Source: Candidatus Eiseniibacteriota bacterium
GTDB lineage: Bacteria > Eisenbacteria > RBG-16-71-46 > CAIMUX01 > WJJG01
Length of the DNA: 64,000 nt
Direction of reading: 5' to 3'
NCBI GenBank assembly: GCA_023129715.1
Contig: JAGMBO010000005.1
Location: 82,116 to 146,115 of the forward strand
Shown: piece by piece, positions 43,362 to 51,128 of the stretch
How positions within the stretch are numbered: position 1 is the stretch's first letter
How the letters are laid out: the number at the start of each line of letters is the position of its first letter
Notes under the pieces: model-generated
Databases searched by the model: none
The model's input: only the letters and a program-made list of their open reading frames with translations
What the model was told of the DNA's origin: nothing
Translations under genes and position numbers: made by a program

Positions 43362-43854
43362 CCCCCCCCCTCGCTGGTTCACTCCCGCTTCTGGCTGACC
43401 GGCCGGCCGACCAGGACACCGCGGTCATGGCCACTCCCCGATCCCCCGCACCCCCAACCCCACTCCACACACGCGGCCCCACCAATCAGCACCTTGGCAT
43501 ACTGCCTGCCTTCCCTAGGGCGATGCAGGAACGATGCCAGTGCCTCCGGCGGGCATCGCGCATCACCAATCGCGCGCATTGCAATCTGCCTCCGACCGGG
43601 CACTAACGCAGCGCAGGGAGGGACTAGCCTCGCAACCAGGCTTTCTGTAAGCAGTTGAGGCTTTCCGCTCGTTGCCCCCCGTCATTGGAATGATCGATGC
43701 AGTAGTTGGGATCGCCGGAGCGACCGTCGCCCCGGGGAACAGAGCGAGGCCCTGCCGCCCATGTACGCGCAGAAGAGACCGTGAGTGGGTGACTGTGGCA
43801 GAGCAGAGGCGGGACCGCGCGGGCGGCAGACCAAAGAGGAGGGGGCAAGCCGCG
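43362..43854. other. Non-coding region upstream of the interrupted activator
   Basis: No convincing gene lies in 490 bp. It contains a good sigma-54-type promoter match reading toward the activator gene (43521-43540) and C-rich, repeat-poor sequence. Confidence 0.5.
43521..43540 (-). promoter_or_regulatory. Putative sigma-54 (-24/-12) promoter
   Basis: On the minus strand, CTGGCATCGTTCCTGCAT has GG and GC separated by 10 bp and matches the YTGGCAYGRNNNTTGCW consensus at all but two defined positions. It points toward the sigma-54 activator gene, starting about 150 bp upstream of its ATG. Confidence 0.45.
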
Positions 43855-44061
43855 ATGAGAGGATTGCGACGGCAGAGGATTGTCTACTGGTCGCTGCTGG
43901 TCTTCGGGCTGCTCGTCTTCATCGGAGCAGGCGGTTGCAGCAGCGATGGCGGCACCACCAAGCCTGGACCGTCGATCGAGGATCCCGGCCCACACGATCC
44001 CACTGAAGGAGTGAAGGTGCGCGACGGGGATCTCGGGACCGACGGCGAGTCAGGCTCCTGA
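43855..44061 (+). CDS. Small lipoprotein
   Basis: A 68-residue protein starting MRGLRRQRIVYWSLLVFGLL at ATG 43855, with GAGGGGG upstream. The signal ends in a lipobox-like IGAGGC (Cys near 28), followed by a short polar tail rich in Asp, Gly and Pro. No family recognised. Confidence 0.5.
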   Translation: MRGLRRQRIVYWSLLVFGLLVFIGAGGCSSDGGTTKPGPSIEDPGPHDPTEGVKVRDGDLGTDGESGS

Positions 44062-44633
44062 CGGTTCGGATGGAGGTCGGTGGTGCAGCGGCACTTCCGA
44101 CAGCACGCGTCGCGGCGGTTGACTGACGCGTCCACGGGCTCGTAGAGATCGCCCGGCCAAGAGAGGCTCTCCACCACACCTAGCAGAACACCCCGGGGAG
44201 AGGACTCAGGCCGCACAGGTGGATCGAGAGCCGCCGACCGACGCCAGCAGCGCCCAGCATGCTGGGCCCACCGGCCTCACCGATGCCCAGCCGGACCTGG
44301 GGCAGAACAGAGGAGGAACAGCCGCGGCCGATGCAGAGAACCTGCAATTGGCCATGAAACAATTAGATCCGGCGGTAAGGGGCGTTCAGTCCCGCAGTGG
44401 CTTCCCCGCCTCCTCACCTTGCCCTTTGCCCCCGAGGACCACTGACCGCCGGATCGACTCTCGAGAAGGAGGGGCCCTCGCAGGGTTCCTCCTTCCCCTT
44501 TTCCCGCCAACTCGAACCCACCGCCGGTCGGATTCGTAACCTTCTGAACGGGCAAGCGTCTTAAAGCATAGACTCATGTCGTGGTGGGGATTCGTACCCC
44601 CACCCATACCTGCCTGTGGTGTTCGGAGGCATC
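44062..44633. other. Intergenic region with no supported gene
   Basis: About 570 bp in which all open frames look non-coding. A GGTGGGG/CCCCACC hairpin lies at 44583-44604. Two T-arm-like words (GGTTACGAATCC and GGGTACGAATCCC on the minus strand) hint at a decayed tRNA locus, but no cloverleaf can be drawn. Confidence 0.4.
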
Positions 44634-44879
44634 ATGTTCGAGTGCATTGTTCTCATTCTGGGAGGTCTTGCCCTGGCGGGGTTCGGCGTCGCCTTGAAGC
44701 TGATCTGGGCGCTGGCGCACATCGTCCTGCTGCCCCTGAAGCTCGTTGTCGGCGGGGTGGTCGCTCTCTTCGCCACCGGTTTCGCCGTCAGCCTCCTGCC
44801 CCTTGCCGTCATCGCCTTGATCGTGCTCCTGGGGACCAGCCTGATCGGGGTGGTGCTGATCATTCGCGCGCTGAGCTAA
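44634..44879 (+). CDS. Small two-helix membrane protein
   Basis: An 81-residue, very hydrophobic protein (MFECIVLILGGLALAGFGVA at the start, LAVIALIVLLGTSLIGVVL at the end) with two or three membrane segments. ATG 44634 follows CGGAGGCATC. Function unknown. Confidence 0.55.
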   Translation: MFECIVLILGGLALAGFGVALKLIWALAHIVLLPLKLVVGGVVALFATGFAVSLLPLAVIALIVLLGTSLIGVVLIIRALS

Positions 44880-45018
44880 CTGCCCGGCCAAGCCCCCTGC
44901 TCGCGCCGGCCGCACCGCACCCGGCACGCTTCACTGACGCCATCCCACGCCGCGCGCCCCTCCGGGGCTACGCGTCCTCCTCGGCTCCCTGCCCCGGCAA
45001 GGGACCTGGGCGCTTCGG

Positions 45019-45909
45019 CTATTCCCGCCCCAGACCTTCGCGCTCTCCGGCCGCCCAGGCCGGATCGGGCCCCGCGAGCAGCTCGCCGACGACTCGCTGG
45101 AGGCGGCCATTCGTGGCCAGTACCTCGGTCGCCTCGAGGGCCCGGGGCCGGCCGGCGAAGTCGCTCACCTCGCCGCCCGCCTCCGCGACCAGCAGGGCCC
45201 CCGCCGCCACATCCCAGGGCTTGAGGTAGAGCTCCCAGAAGGCATCGAATCTGCCCGCGGCAACGAAGCAGAGGTCGAGCGCAGCGGAACCTCCGCGCCG
45301 GATGCCGCGCGCCCGCAGCGCGAGACGGTTGAAGTTCTCCAGATTGCTATTGCTGAGCTCATTGCGCCGGTATGCGAAACCGGTCGCGACCAGGGCGTCA
45401 CCCAGCTCACGCGTCCGACTGACGGCCAGGCGGCGGTCGCCCAGATACGCCCCCCTGCCGCGCTCGCCCCAGTAGGTTTCCCCCAGCGCAGGGGCCTGCA
45501 CGACGCCGAGGAGCAGGCGCGGCAAGGCGCCCGGGGCGAAGAACCCGGAATCGTGTGTCCCGAAACGAGTCGTCCCGGTATCCGGGATCCCCGTGTAACC
45601 CTCGGCCAGCCCGATGCTGACACAGAACATCGGATGGCCATGGACGAAATTGGTCGTGCCGTCCAATGGATCGAGGATCCAGACCCGCCCCGAGCGACCT
45701 GCCGTGCGCACCGCCTCCTCACCGAGGATGCCGTCCTGCGGGCAATGGCGCGAGATCTCGGCGGCGAGCGTCTCCTCGGCGCGCCGGTCGACGTCGGTGA
45801 CCAGATCGCGCCGCCCCTTGAAATCGACCGCCGCGCGTTCCACGCGGCCATGGCCGTCACGGAGAATACCGGCCGCGGTCTCCGCCAAGTGCCGTGCGAA
45901 CTCGATCAC
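45019..45909 (-). CDS. Inositol monophosphatase-family enzyme
   Basis: A 296-residue lithium-sensitive phosphatase-type protein. The metal and phosphate motifs are [17 protein letters not shown] (near 73), [19 protein letters not shown] (near 90) and [20 protein letters not shown] (near 240). It has an unusual 30-residue insertion ([20 protein letters not shown]) after the SIGLAEG segment. The start is GTG 45909 with GGAGGCG upstream. It is divergent from glyS across 185 bp. The substrate could be inositol phosphate, histidinol phosphate or PAP. Confidence 0.88.
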   Translation of the reverse strand: MIEFARHLAETAAGILRDGHGRVERAAVDFKGRRDLVTDVDRRAEETLAAEISRHCPQDGILGEEAVRTAGRSGRVWILDPLDGTTNFVHGHPMFCVSIGLAEGYTGIPDTGTTRFGTHDSGFFAPGALPRLLLGVVQAPALGETYWGERGRGAYLGDRRLAVSRTRELGDALVATGFAYRRNELSNSNLENFNRLALRARGIRRGGSAALDLCFVAAGRFDAFWELYLKPWDVAAGALLVAEAGGEVSDFAGRPRALEATEVLATNGRLQRVVGELLAGPDPAWAAGEREGLGRE

Positions 45910-46094
45910 GCAACGCCTCCTTCCAGAAGCCGCTTGATCCACCGATAGGCCAGAGTGTAGCGTACTCGCTCGATTCGATGCACGCGATGCTCCCTCTTCC
46001 GGCCTCTTGCGCACCGCCGGCGTGGGTCTCCCCCCACTCGCGGCGGCCGCCGGCCGGAGACGCAAGAAAAGACGTCAAGCCGAGAGGTCCCGCC

Positions 46095-47429
46095 ATGGAA
46101 AACGTCATGGAGAAGCTCGTCGCCCTCTGCAAACGGCGCGGCTTCGTTTTCCCCAGCTCCGAGATCTACGGCGGGATCAACGCCTGTTGGGACTATGGCC
46201 CCATGGGCACGCGGCTCAAGAACAACATCAAGACGTCGTGGATGAATGCGATGACCCGTCTGCGCGAGGACGTTGTTCCGTTGGATGCGGCGATCCTGAT
46301 GCACCCACGAGTCTGGGAAGCATCGGGACATCTGACCGAATTCACCGACCCGCTGATCGATTGCCGGCACTGCAAGACGCGCTTCCGCGCCGACGATCTC
46401 GACTTCGACCCCACCCTGCCGGATGCCCAGTGCCCCAAATGCGGCATGCGAGGCACCTTCACCGAGCCGCGCCGGTTCAATCTGATGTTCAAGACCTTCA
46501 TGGGCCCGGTCGAAGACACGGCCAACGTCATCTACATCCGCCCCGAGACCGCCCAGGGCATCTATGTCAACTTCGACAACGTGCGTGTCTCCGCGCGCAA
46601 GAAGCTGCCCTTCGGCATCGCCCAGATCGGCAAGGCCTTCCGCAACGAGATCACCCCGGGCAATTTCATCTTCCGCACGCGCGAGTTCGAGCAGATGGAG
46701 ATGCAGTACTTCATCAAGCCGGGGGAGAATGCAAAGTGGTTCGAGTATTGGAAAGAGCAACGCATGAATTGGAACCTGGCGCTGGGAATCGATCCCCAGC
46801 GGCTGCGCTTCCACGATCATGCCCCCGATGAGCTGGCCCACTATGCGCGGGCGGCCAGCGACATCCAGTTCCAGTTCGGCTTCGGCACCGATCCCTGGCA
46901 CGAACTCGAGGGCATCCACGATCGCGGCGAGTATGATCTCTCCCACCACCAGGAGTTCTCGGGCAAGAAGCTCGAGTACTTCGACGAGGCGAGCCGCGAG
47001 CGGTACATCCCCAACATCATCGAGACGTCGGCCGGCTGCGATCGCACGCTGCTGATGATCTTGATCGACGGCTACCGGGAAGAGGAGATCAAAGGCGAGA
47101 AGCGCGTCTTCCTCGGTCTCCATCCGAGGATCGCTCCCCTCAAGGCGGCGATCTTCCCGCTGGTCAAGAAAGAGGGCATGCCCGAGATCGCCCGCCGGAT
47201 CTACGAGGAGCTGATGCAGCGCTTCGACGTCGTCTACGACGAGGGGGGCAGCATCGGGCGCCGCTATGCGCGCATGGATGAGGTCGGAACACCCTTCTGT
47301 CTCACCGTCGATGGGCAGACCCTCACCGACCAGACAGTCACCATCCGCTACCGGGACACGCTCGAGCAAGAGCGCTGCGCGATCGACCGGCTGCGCGAGC
47401 GCCTGGGCGAGCTGATCGCGGGAGCCTGA
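46095..47429 (+). CDS. glyS: Glycyl-tRNA synthetase, single-chain dimeric type
   Basis: A 444-residue class II synthetase of the eukaryote/archaea/Thermus type (GRS1), not the alpha2-beta2 GlyQ/GlyS form. [20 protein letters not shown] is the family N-terminus; zinc-like pairs CRHCKTRF and CPKCGMRG follow. Motif 2 is in [20 protein letters not shown] with [14 protein letters not shown]; motif 3 is near [13 protein letters not shown]. The C-terminal anticodon domain is complete. ATG 46095 follows GAGAGGTC. It ends just before a large inverted repeat. Confidence 0.95.
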   Translation: MENVMEKLVALCKRRGFVFPSSEIYGGINACWDYGPMGTRLKNNIKTSWMNAMTRLREDVVPLDAAILMHPRVWEASGHLTEFTDPLIDCRHCKTRFRADDLDFDPTLPDAQCPKCGMRGTFTEPRRFNLMFKTFMGPVEDTANVIYIRPETAQGIYVNFDNVRVSARKKLPFGIAQIGKAFRNEITPGNFIFRTREFEQMEMQYFIKPGENAKWFEYWKEQRMNWNLALGIDPQRLRFHDHAPDELAHYARAASDIQFQFGFGTDPWHELEGIHDRGEYDLSHHQEFSGKKLEYFDEASRERYIPNIIETSAGCDRTLLMILIDGYREEEIKGEKRVFLGLHPRIAPLKAAIFPLVKKEGMPEIARRIYEELMQRFDVVYDEGGSIGRRYARMDEVGTPFCLTVDGQTLTDQTVTIRYRDTLEQERCAIDRLRERLGELIAGA

Positions 47430-47457
47430 GCGCCCCCCGGTTGGCGCAGTCGCTGGG

Positions 47458-47633
47458 CGCTGAGGGCCCGGGTGCGTGGGGGGCGGAGGGATGTGTCCGC
47501 CGCGCGGGCGGCGCCTGACAGGCGGTTGCGACGGATCTTCGCGCGAAGCGGACCCAAGGCGCGTGCAGCCCTCGTGGGGTCCGCCCCGGCACGCACCGGT
47601 CCCGCAGTCCCTCACGCACCCGGGCCCTCAGCG
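47458..47633. repeat. 21-bp perfect inverted repeat bounding a structured 176-bp segment
   Basis: Arm 1 (47458-47478) and arm 2 (47613-47633) are exact reverse complements over 21 bp. Nested inside, GGGGCGGA (47480-47487) can pair with TCCGCCCC (47580-47587). The piece fills the spacer between convergent glyS and xth. Confidence 0.75.
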
Positions 47634-47659
47634 GCGCCGCGAGTCTCTCCGATTGGCAG

Positions 47660-48430
47660 TCAATCGATCTCGGCAATCACCGGCGCATGGTCCGAGGGTT
47701 TCTCGCCCTTGCGCGCCTCCCGGTCGATCCTCACCTCCCGGCAGCGGGCGGCGAGGCTCGGGGTCATCAGCATGAGATCGATGCGTAGGCCCCAGCCTCG
47801 ATGAAACGCGCCCGCCCGATAGTCCCACCAGGTGAACTGCCGCGCCTCGGGATGCAGCGCGCGGAAGGCGTCGATGAGTCCCCATTCGAAGAGCGGGCGC
47901 AGGGCGGCATGCTCTGCGGGATGGAAGAGCAGACGACCGCGCCACTTCTCCGGATCGTGGACATCGCGATCTTCCGGCGCGACGTTGAAGTCGCCGCAGA
48001 GGAGCAGGGGATCGTCGGGAGAAGCGGTCGCTGCGAGCATCTCGCGCAATCGCGCGAACCACTCCAGCTTGAAGGTGAAACGCGGCGTCCCCAAGGCGGT
48101 CCCGTTGGGAACATAGACGTTGACGATGCGGATCCCCTCCAGCGTCGCGCTGATCAGGCGCCGCTCGGCATCAGGGGAATCGTCGGGCAAGCCACGGACG
48201 ATGTCACTCACCGGCTTGCGCGCAGCCAGGGCAACCCCGTTGTAGGTCTTCTGGCCGAAGACATCCAACCGGTAGCCCAGCGCCTCGAGGGTCTCCCGCG
48301 GGAACAGCTCGTCGGTGACCTTGCTCTCCTGCATGCAGAGCAAGTCGGGACGCTCGTGGCCGAGCCACGCCTCGAGGCGGGGTAGACGGGCTCGCACCGA
48401 GTTGACGTTCCAGGTCGCGATCTTCAGCAT
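47660..48430 (-). CDS. xth: Exodeoxyribonuclease III
   Basis: A 256-residue AP endonuclease/3'-exonuclease of base-excision repair. It starts MLKIATWNVNSVRARLPRLE; the metal Glu is in CMQESKVTD (near 34), GDFNVAPEDRDVHDPEKW gives the catalytic Asp-Asn pair, and KGEKPSDHAPVIAEID gives the final Asp-His. This is full length for the XthA family. It lies 11 bp after the M29 aminopeptidase gene, probably in one transcript. Confidence 0.95.
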   Translation of the reverse strand: MLKIATWNVNSVRARLPRLEAWLGHERPDLLCMQESKVTDELFPRETLEALGYRLDVFGQKTYNGVALAARKPVSDIVRGLPDDSPDAERRLISATLEGIRIVNVYVPNGTALGTPRFTFKLEWFARLREMLAATASPDDPLLLCGDFNVAPEDRDVHDPEKWRGRLLFHPAEHAALRPLFEWGLIDAFRALHPEARQFTWWDYRAGAFHRGWGLRIDLMLMTPSLAARCREVRIDREARKGEKPSDHAPVIAEID

Positions 48431-48441
48431 CCTGGATCTCG

Positions 48442-49596
48442 CTAACAGATCTTCCCGCTCTTCATCAACGCCGCGCGCCGGCCGTTCCTGCCGATCGTCG
48501 TAATCGTCGGCGACTTGACGATGCAGTCAAGATGGGTGAAGGCCTGGGCATCCTCGTCGTAGTTCGCGCCGATCGCGATATGGCAGGTGCCGAGGATCTT
48601 TTCGTCCTCGAGCATGTTGCCCGTCACGCGCGCGGCAGGATTGAGCCCGATGCCGAGCTCGCCCAGATGGCGGGCATTGCGCGCATAGGTCGCAATGCGC
48701 CGGGCGGTCCAACCGGTCCGCCCGCGCATCTTTTGCGCCGCCTCCTCCCCGAGACGCAGCGAGCGCTCGAAGCGCCGGGCTCCCGCGCCCCCGCGCACCG
48801 CCGTCACCAGCCCGCCGGAGACATCGACGGTCACCGGCGCGCGAGGCACGAAGGCACCGCCCCCATCGGCCGTCGCCAGCGATCCGTCGAAGACGAGCAC
48901 CCCGTCGGCATCGTAGTTCGTCGGCGAGATGTAGGTCTCGCCCGCTGGGAGATTGCCGCCGCTGCCCGGCTTCCAGAAGGCGCCATCGTCGGCCCGCCCC
49001 TTGCGGTCCCGCAACCCAATCTCGATGTCGGTTCCGCCCGGCGCGGTGATCAGAACCCGGTCGGCCCGGTCGAGGGCCCGCTTCAGCTTGGCGGCCTGCC
49101 GCCGCATGCGCGCATAGTCAACCGGCACGGTGCGGGCGAACATGTCGAGGGTCACCGACGGAGACCAGAAGCTCCGCGAGCGGCCGGTCGCCATCAAGGC
49201 GTTGAAGATGTGCGTCCAAGAGCCGCGCCCGCGCCCAAAACGATAGGGCTTCTCCATGCCGAAGCGGTCCTTACCCAGCTTGTCGGCGCTGATCGAGATG
49301 GTGACCTCGGGTTCGGAGCGCAAGGCATGGATGACCGCATCGGAGGCCATATCGAGCGAGGTTCGGCGGGGCTGGATGATCACCGTCGCATCGGCGCCGC
49401 GGTCGAGGGCGGCATCGTAGAGCGCCGCCGAGATCGTCAGCACGTCGTCAAATGGATTGGTGACGATCACGACCCGCTCACCCTTGCGTACTCGCAAGAC
49501 ATCCGCGATGGCGGTGCGCGCGGCTCGCGCGATCCGGCTGGGGACTCTGCGGGCGGACTTCCTGCGCGCGGGGGTCCCTTTCTTGACTGCGGCCAT
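48442..49596 (-). CDS. M29-family metallo-aminopeptidase
   Basis: A 384-residue protein of the thermophilic (AmpS/PepS-like) aminopeptidase family. Residues 50-200 carry RKGERVVIVTNPFDDVLTIS and ALDRGADATVIIQPRR. The metal region includes GGNLPAGETYISPTNYDADG, GELGIGLNPAARVTGNMLED and EKILGTCHIAIGANYDEDAQ, then THLDCIVKSPT. A Lys/Arg-rich N-terminal tail of about 25 residues is added. ATG 49596 has GGAGGAGGGACC upstream. Confidence 0.85.
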   Translation of the reverse strand: MAAVKKGTPARRKSARRVPSRIARAARTAIADVLRVRKGERVVIVTNPFDDVLTISAALYDAALDRGADATVIIQPRRTSLDMASDAVIHALRSEPEVTISISADKLGKDRFGMEKPYRFGRGRGSWTHIFNALMATGRSRSFWSPSVTLDMFARTVPVDYARMRRQAAKLKRALDRADRVLITAPGGTDIEIGLRDRKGRADDGAFWKPGSGGNLPAGETYISPTNYDADGVLVFDGSLATADGGGAFVPRAPVTVDVSGGLVTAVRGGAGARRFERSLRLGEEAAQKMRGRTGWTARRIATYARNARHLGELGIGLNPAARVTGNMLEDEKILGTCHIAIGANYDEDAQAFTHLDCIVKSPTITTIGRNGRRAALMKSGKIC

Positions 49597-49730
49597 GCGG
49601 TCCCTCCTCCCCGGTATCGAGTTCGTCCTCGCAGAGAATCGATTCCTCTGCCCGGCTGGCAATCACAGAAGTCGTAGCGTATCCTGGGTTGTCGTGCATT
49701 ACAATGCTCGCCAACGGTGCGCCGCCGGAC

Positions 49731-49820
49731 GGGAAGCGTGCTCCGATGCAGCGCACGCAACGGCGGGGGCCGAACAGGGAGCGTGCTCCAATGAAGCGCA
49801 CGCAACGGCGGGGGCCGAGC
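49731..49820. repeat. Tandem pair of 45-bp repeats
   Basis: GCGTGCTCC(A/G)ATG(A/C)AGCG then CACGCAACGGCGGGGGCCGA occurs twice with a 45-bp period (49736 and 49781). It lies in the divergent spacer between the M29 aminopeptidase and the DUF456 gene. Confidence 0.75.
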
Positions 49821-49888
49821 GTCGCAGCGCCTGATCGCCCCAACGCACGGCCGGTCCCTGAAGCCATGCGGGGACGATGGGAGATGCC

Positions 49889-50422
49889 ATGCCTTGGACG
49901 CAGATCGGGAATGTCGCCCTGGTCGTTCTCCTCGATGTGCTTCTCCTCGCCGGCCTGATCGCGATTCCCGTCGGCCTTTCGGGCACCTTCATCCTCGTCG
50001 GCTTCGCCTTGATCATCGCGCTGCTGACCGGCTTCCAGGCGGTGACACTCTGGGCGCTGTTGCTCTTGCTCGCCTTCGCGATCGTCGGGGAGATCATCGA
50101 GTCGTCGCTCGGCAGTCTGATGGCCCGCCGTTACGGCGCATCCAAGTGGGGCATGATCGGCGCCTACGTGGGCGGGATCGTCGGGGCGATCGCCGGCACG
50201 CCAATCCTGCCGATCATCGGGACGCTGATCGGCTCCTTCATCGGCGCTGCCGGTCTCGCGGTGCTCTTCGAGTGGATCCACCTGCGCCAGCTCGGCGCGA
50301 GCATGCCCCCCGGGTGGGGAGCGATTCTGGGCAAGGCGCTCGCCTCGTTCCTCAAGCTCGGGATCGGGCTCGCCACGGCCGTCTTCCTGCACGTGCGGGT
50401 TGTCGGCTATCTGTTCCCCTGA
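49889..50422 (+). CDS. DUF456-family membrane protein
   Basis: A 177-residue protein with about five membrane segments and Gly-rich loops (VGGIVGAIAGTPILPIIGTL) typical of DUF456, whose function is unknown. ATG 49889 is preceded by GGGAG; ATG 49877 in the same frame is possible. The C-terminal third has the conserved GKALASFLKLGIGLATAVFL segment. Confidence 0.75.
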   Translation: MPWTQIGNVALVVLLDVLLLAGLIAIPVGLSGTFILVGFALIIALLTGFQAVTLWALLLLLAFAIVGEIIESSLGSLMARRYGASKWGMIGAYVGGIVGAIAGTPILPIIGTLIGSFIGAAGLAVLFEWIHLRQLGASMPPGWGAILGKALASFLKLGIGLATAVFLHVRVVGYLFP

Positions 50423-50532
50423 GGTGAATCGCAGATCAGCCCCGCCTCTCCGGTCGAGGCAGCCGGCGATCGAGAGCGCAGGACGTTGAATTGTGCGACG
50501 ACGGTCGCTGCCCCGGACAACGCGGCCAATGC

Positions 50533-51045
50533 TCAACGACGCAGGGCGTTGATCTGTGCGGCGAGCTCTTCGGCGCGCTGCGAACCGACCAGCAGGCGCG
50601 TGCCATCCCGCAGGATGAGCTGCACGCCTTGGTCCCCGTGCACGTTGTAGGCCTTCCCGTGGAGACCGGAGCGAATGCCCCATCCCCCGTATTCCCGAAT
50701 CGCACTGTAGCTGCGCGCCTCGCAGGAAACGATCTCCTCGGGAGCAATGCGGCGGCCGGCGCGATGAAAGGGGTGAAACCGAAGGTGGAGACCCTCGGCG
50801 CGCACCTCGGTCACCAGCCGCGCCGAGAGGAAGAGCAGCGGCAGGCCCGCCCCCAACAGGATCCCCATCGCGATCAGCAATTCGTCGGACGACGGATTGT
50901 TGCCGAAAGGACGGCCGAAGACGAGTTGCTGAACGATCGCATAGAGCAATATCGCCGGGGTCGTCAGCACGAGCGCCCAGAGCCAGGGCTGGCGAAAGCG
51001 CTGGACTTCACGGAAGGTCACCGGAATCTGACTACTTGCTCCCAT
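50533..51045 (-). CDS. Two-helix membrane protein with PH-like domain
   Basis: A 170-residue protein with two membrane segments (about 22-42 and 60-78), then a cytosolic beta domain with LVTEVRAEGLHLRFHPFHRA, YGGWGIRSGLHGKAYNVHGD and LILRDGTRLLVGSQRAEEL, the pattern of bacterial PH-like domains. No named function. It is convergent with the DUF456 gene (110-bp gap). Confidence 0.6.
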   Translation of the reverse strand: MGASSQIPVTFREVQRFRQPWLWALVLTTPAILLYAIVQQLVFGRPFGNNPSSDELLIAMGILLGAGLPLLFLSARLVTEVRAEGLHLRFHPFHRAGRRIAPEEIVSCEARSYSAIREYGGWGIRSGLHGKAYNVHGDQGVQLILRDGTRLLVGSQRAEELAAQINALRR

Positions 51046-51128
51046 CGGCCTTCTCCCCTTCCTCCCCCTGGCCCTCTGGCCCCCTGGCCGTCGGCCCCCT
51101 TGATCACCCGCGGGGCGCCCGGAGCTCG

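Noticed and set aside
44500..44610. tRNA genes on the minus strand (two T-arm-like words)
   Set aside because: GGTTACGAATCC and GGGTACGAATCCC resemble T-arms, but no acceptor, D or anticodon arms can be folded at the right spacing. At most decayed remnants.
47460..47640. SRP RNA or RNase P RNA between glyS and xth
   Set aside because: None of the conserved loops of these RNAs (for example GGAAGCAGC) is present. Only the inverted-repeat structure is supported.
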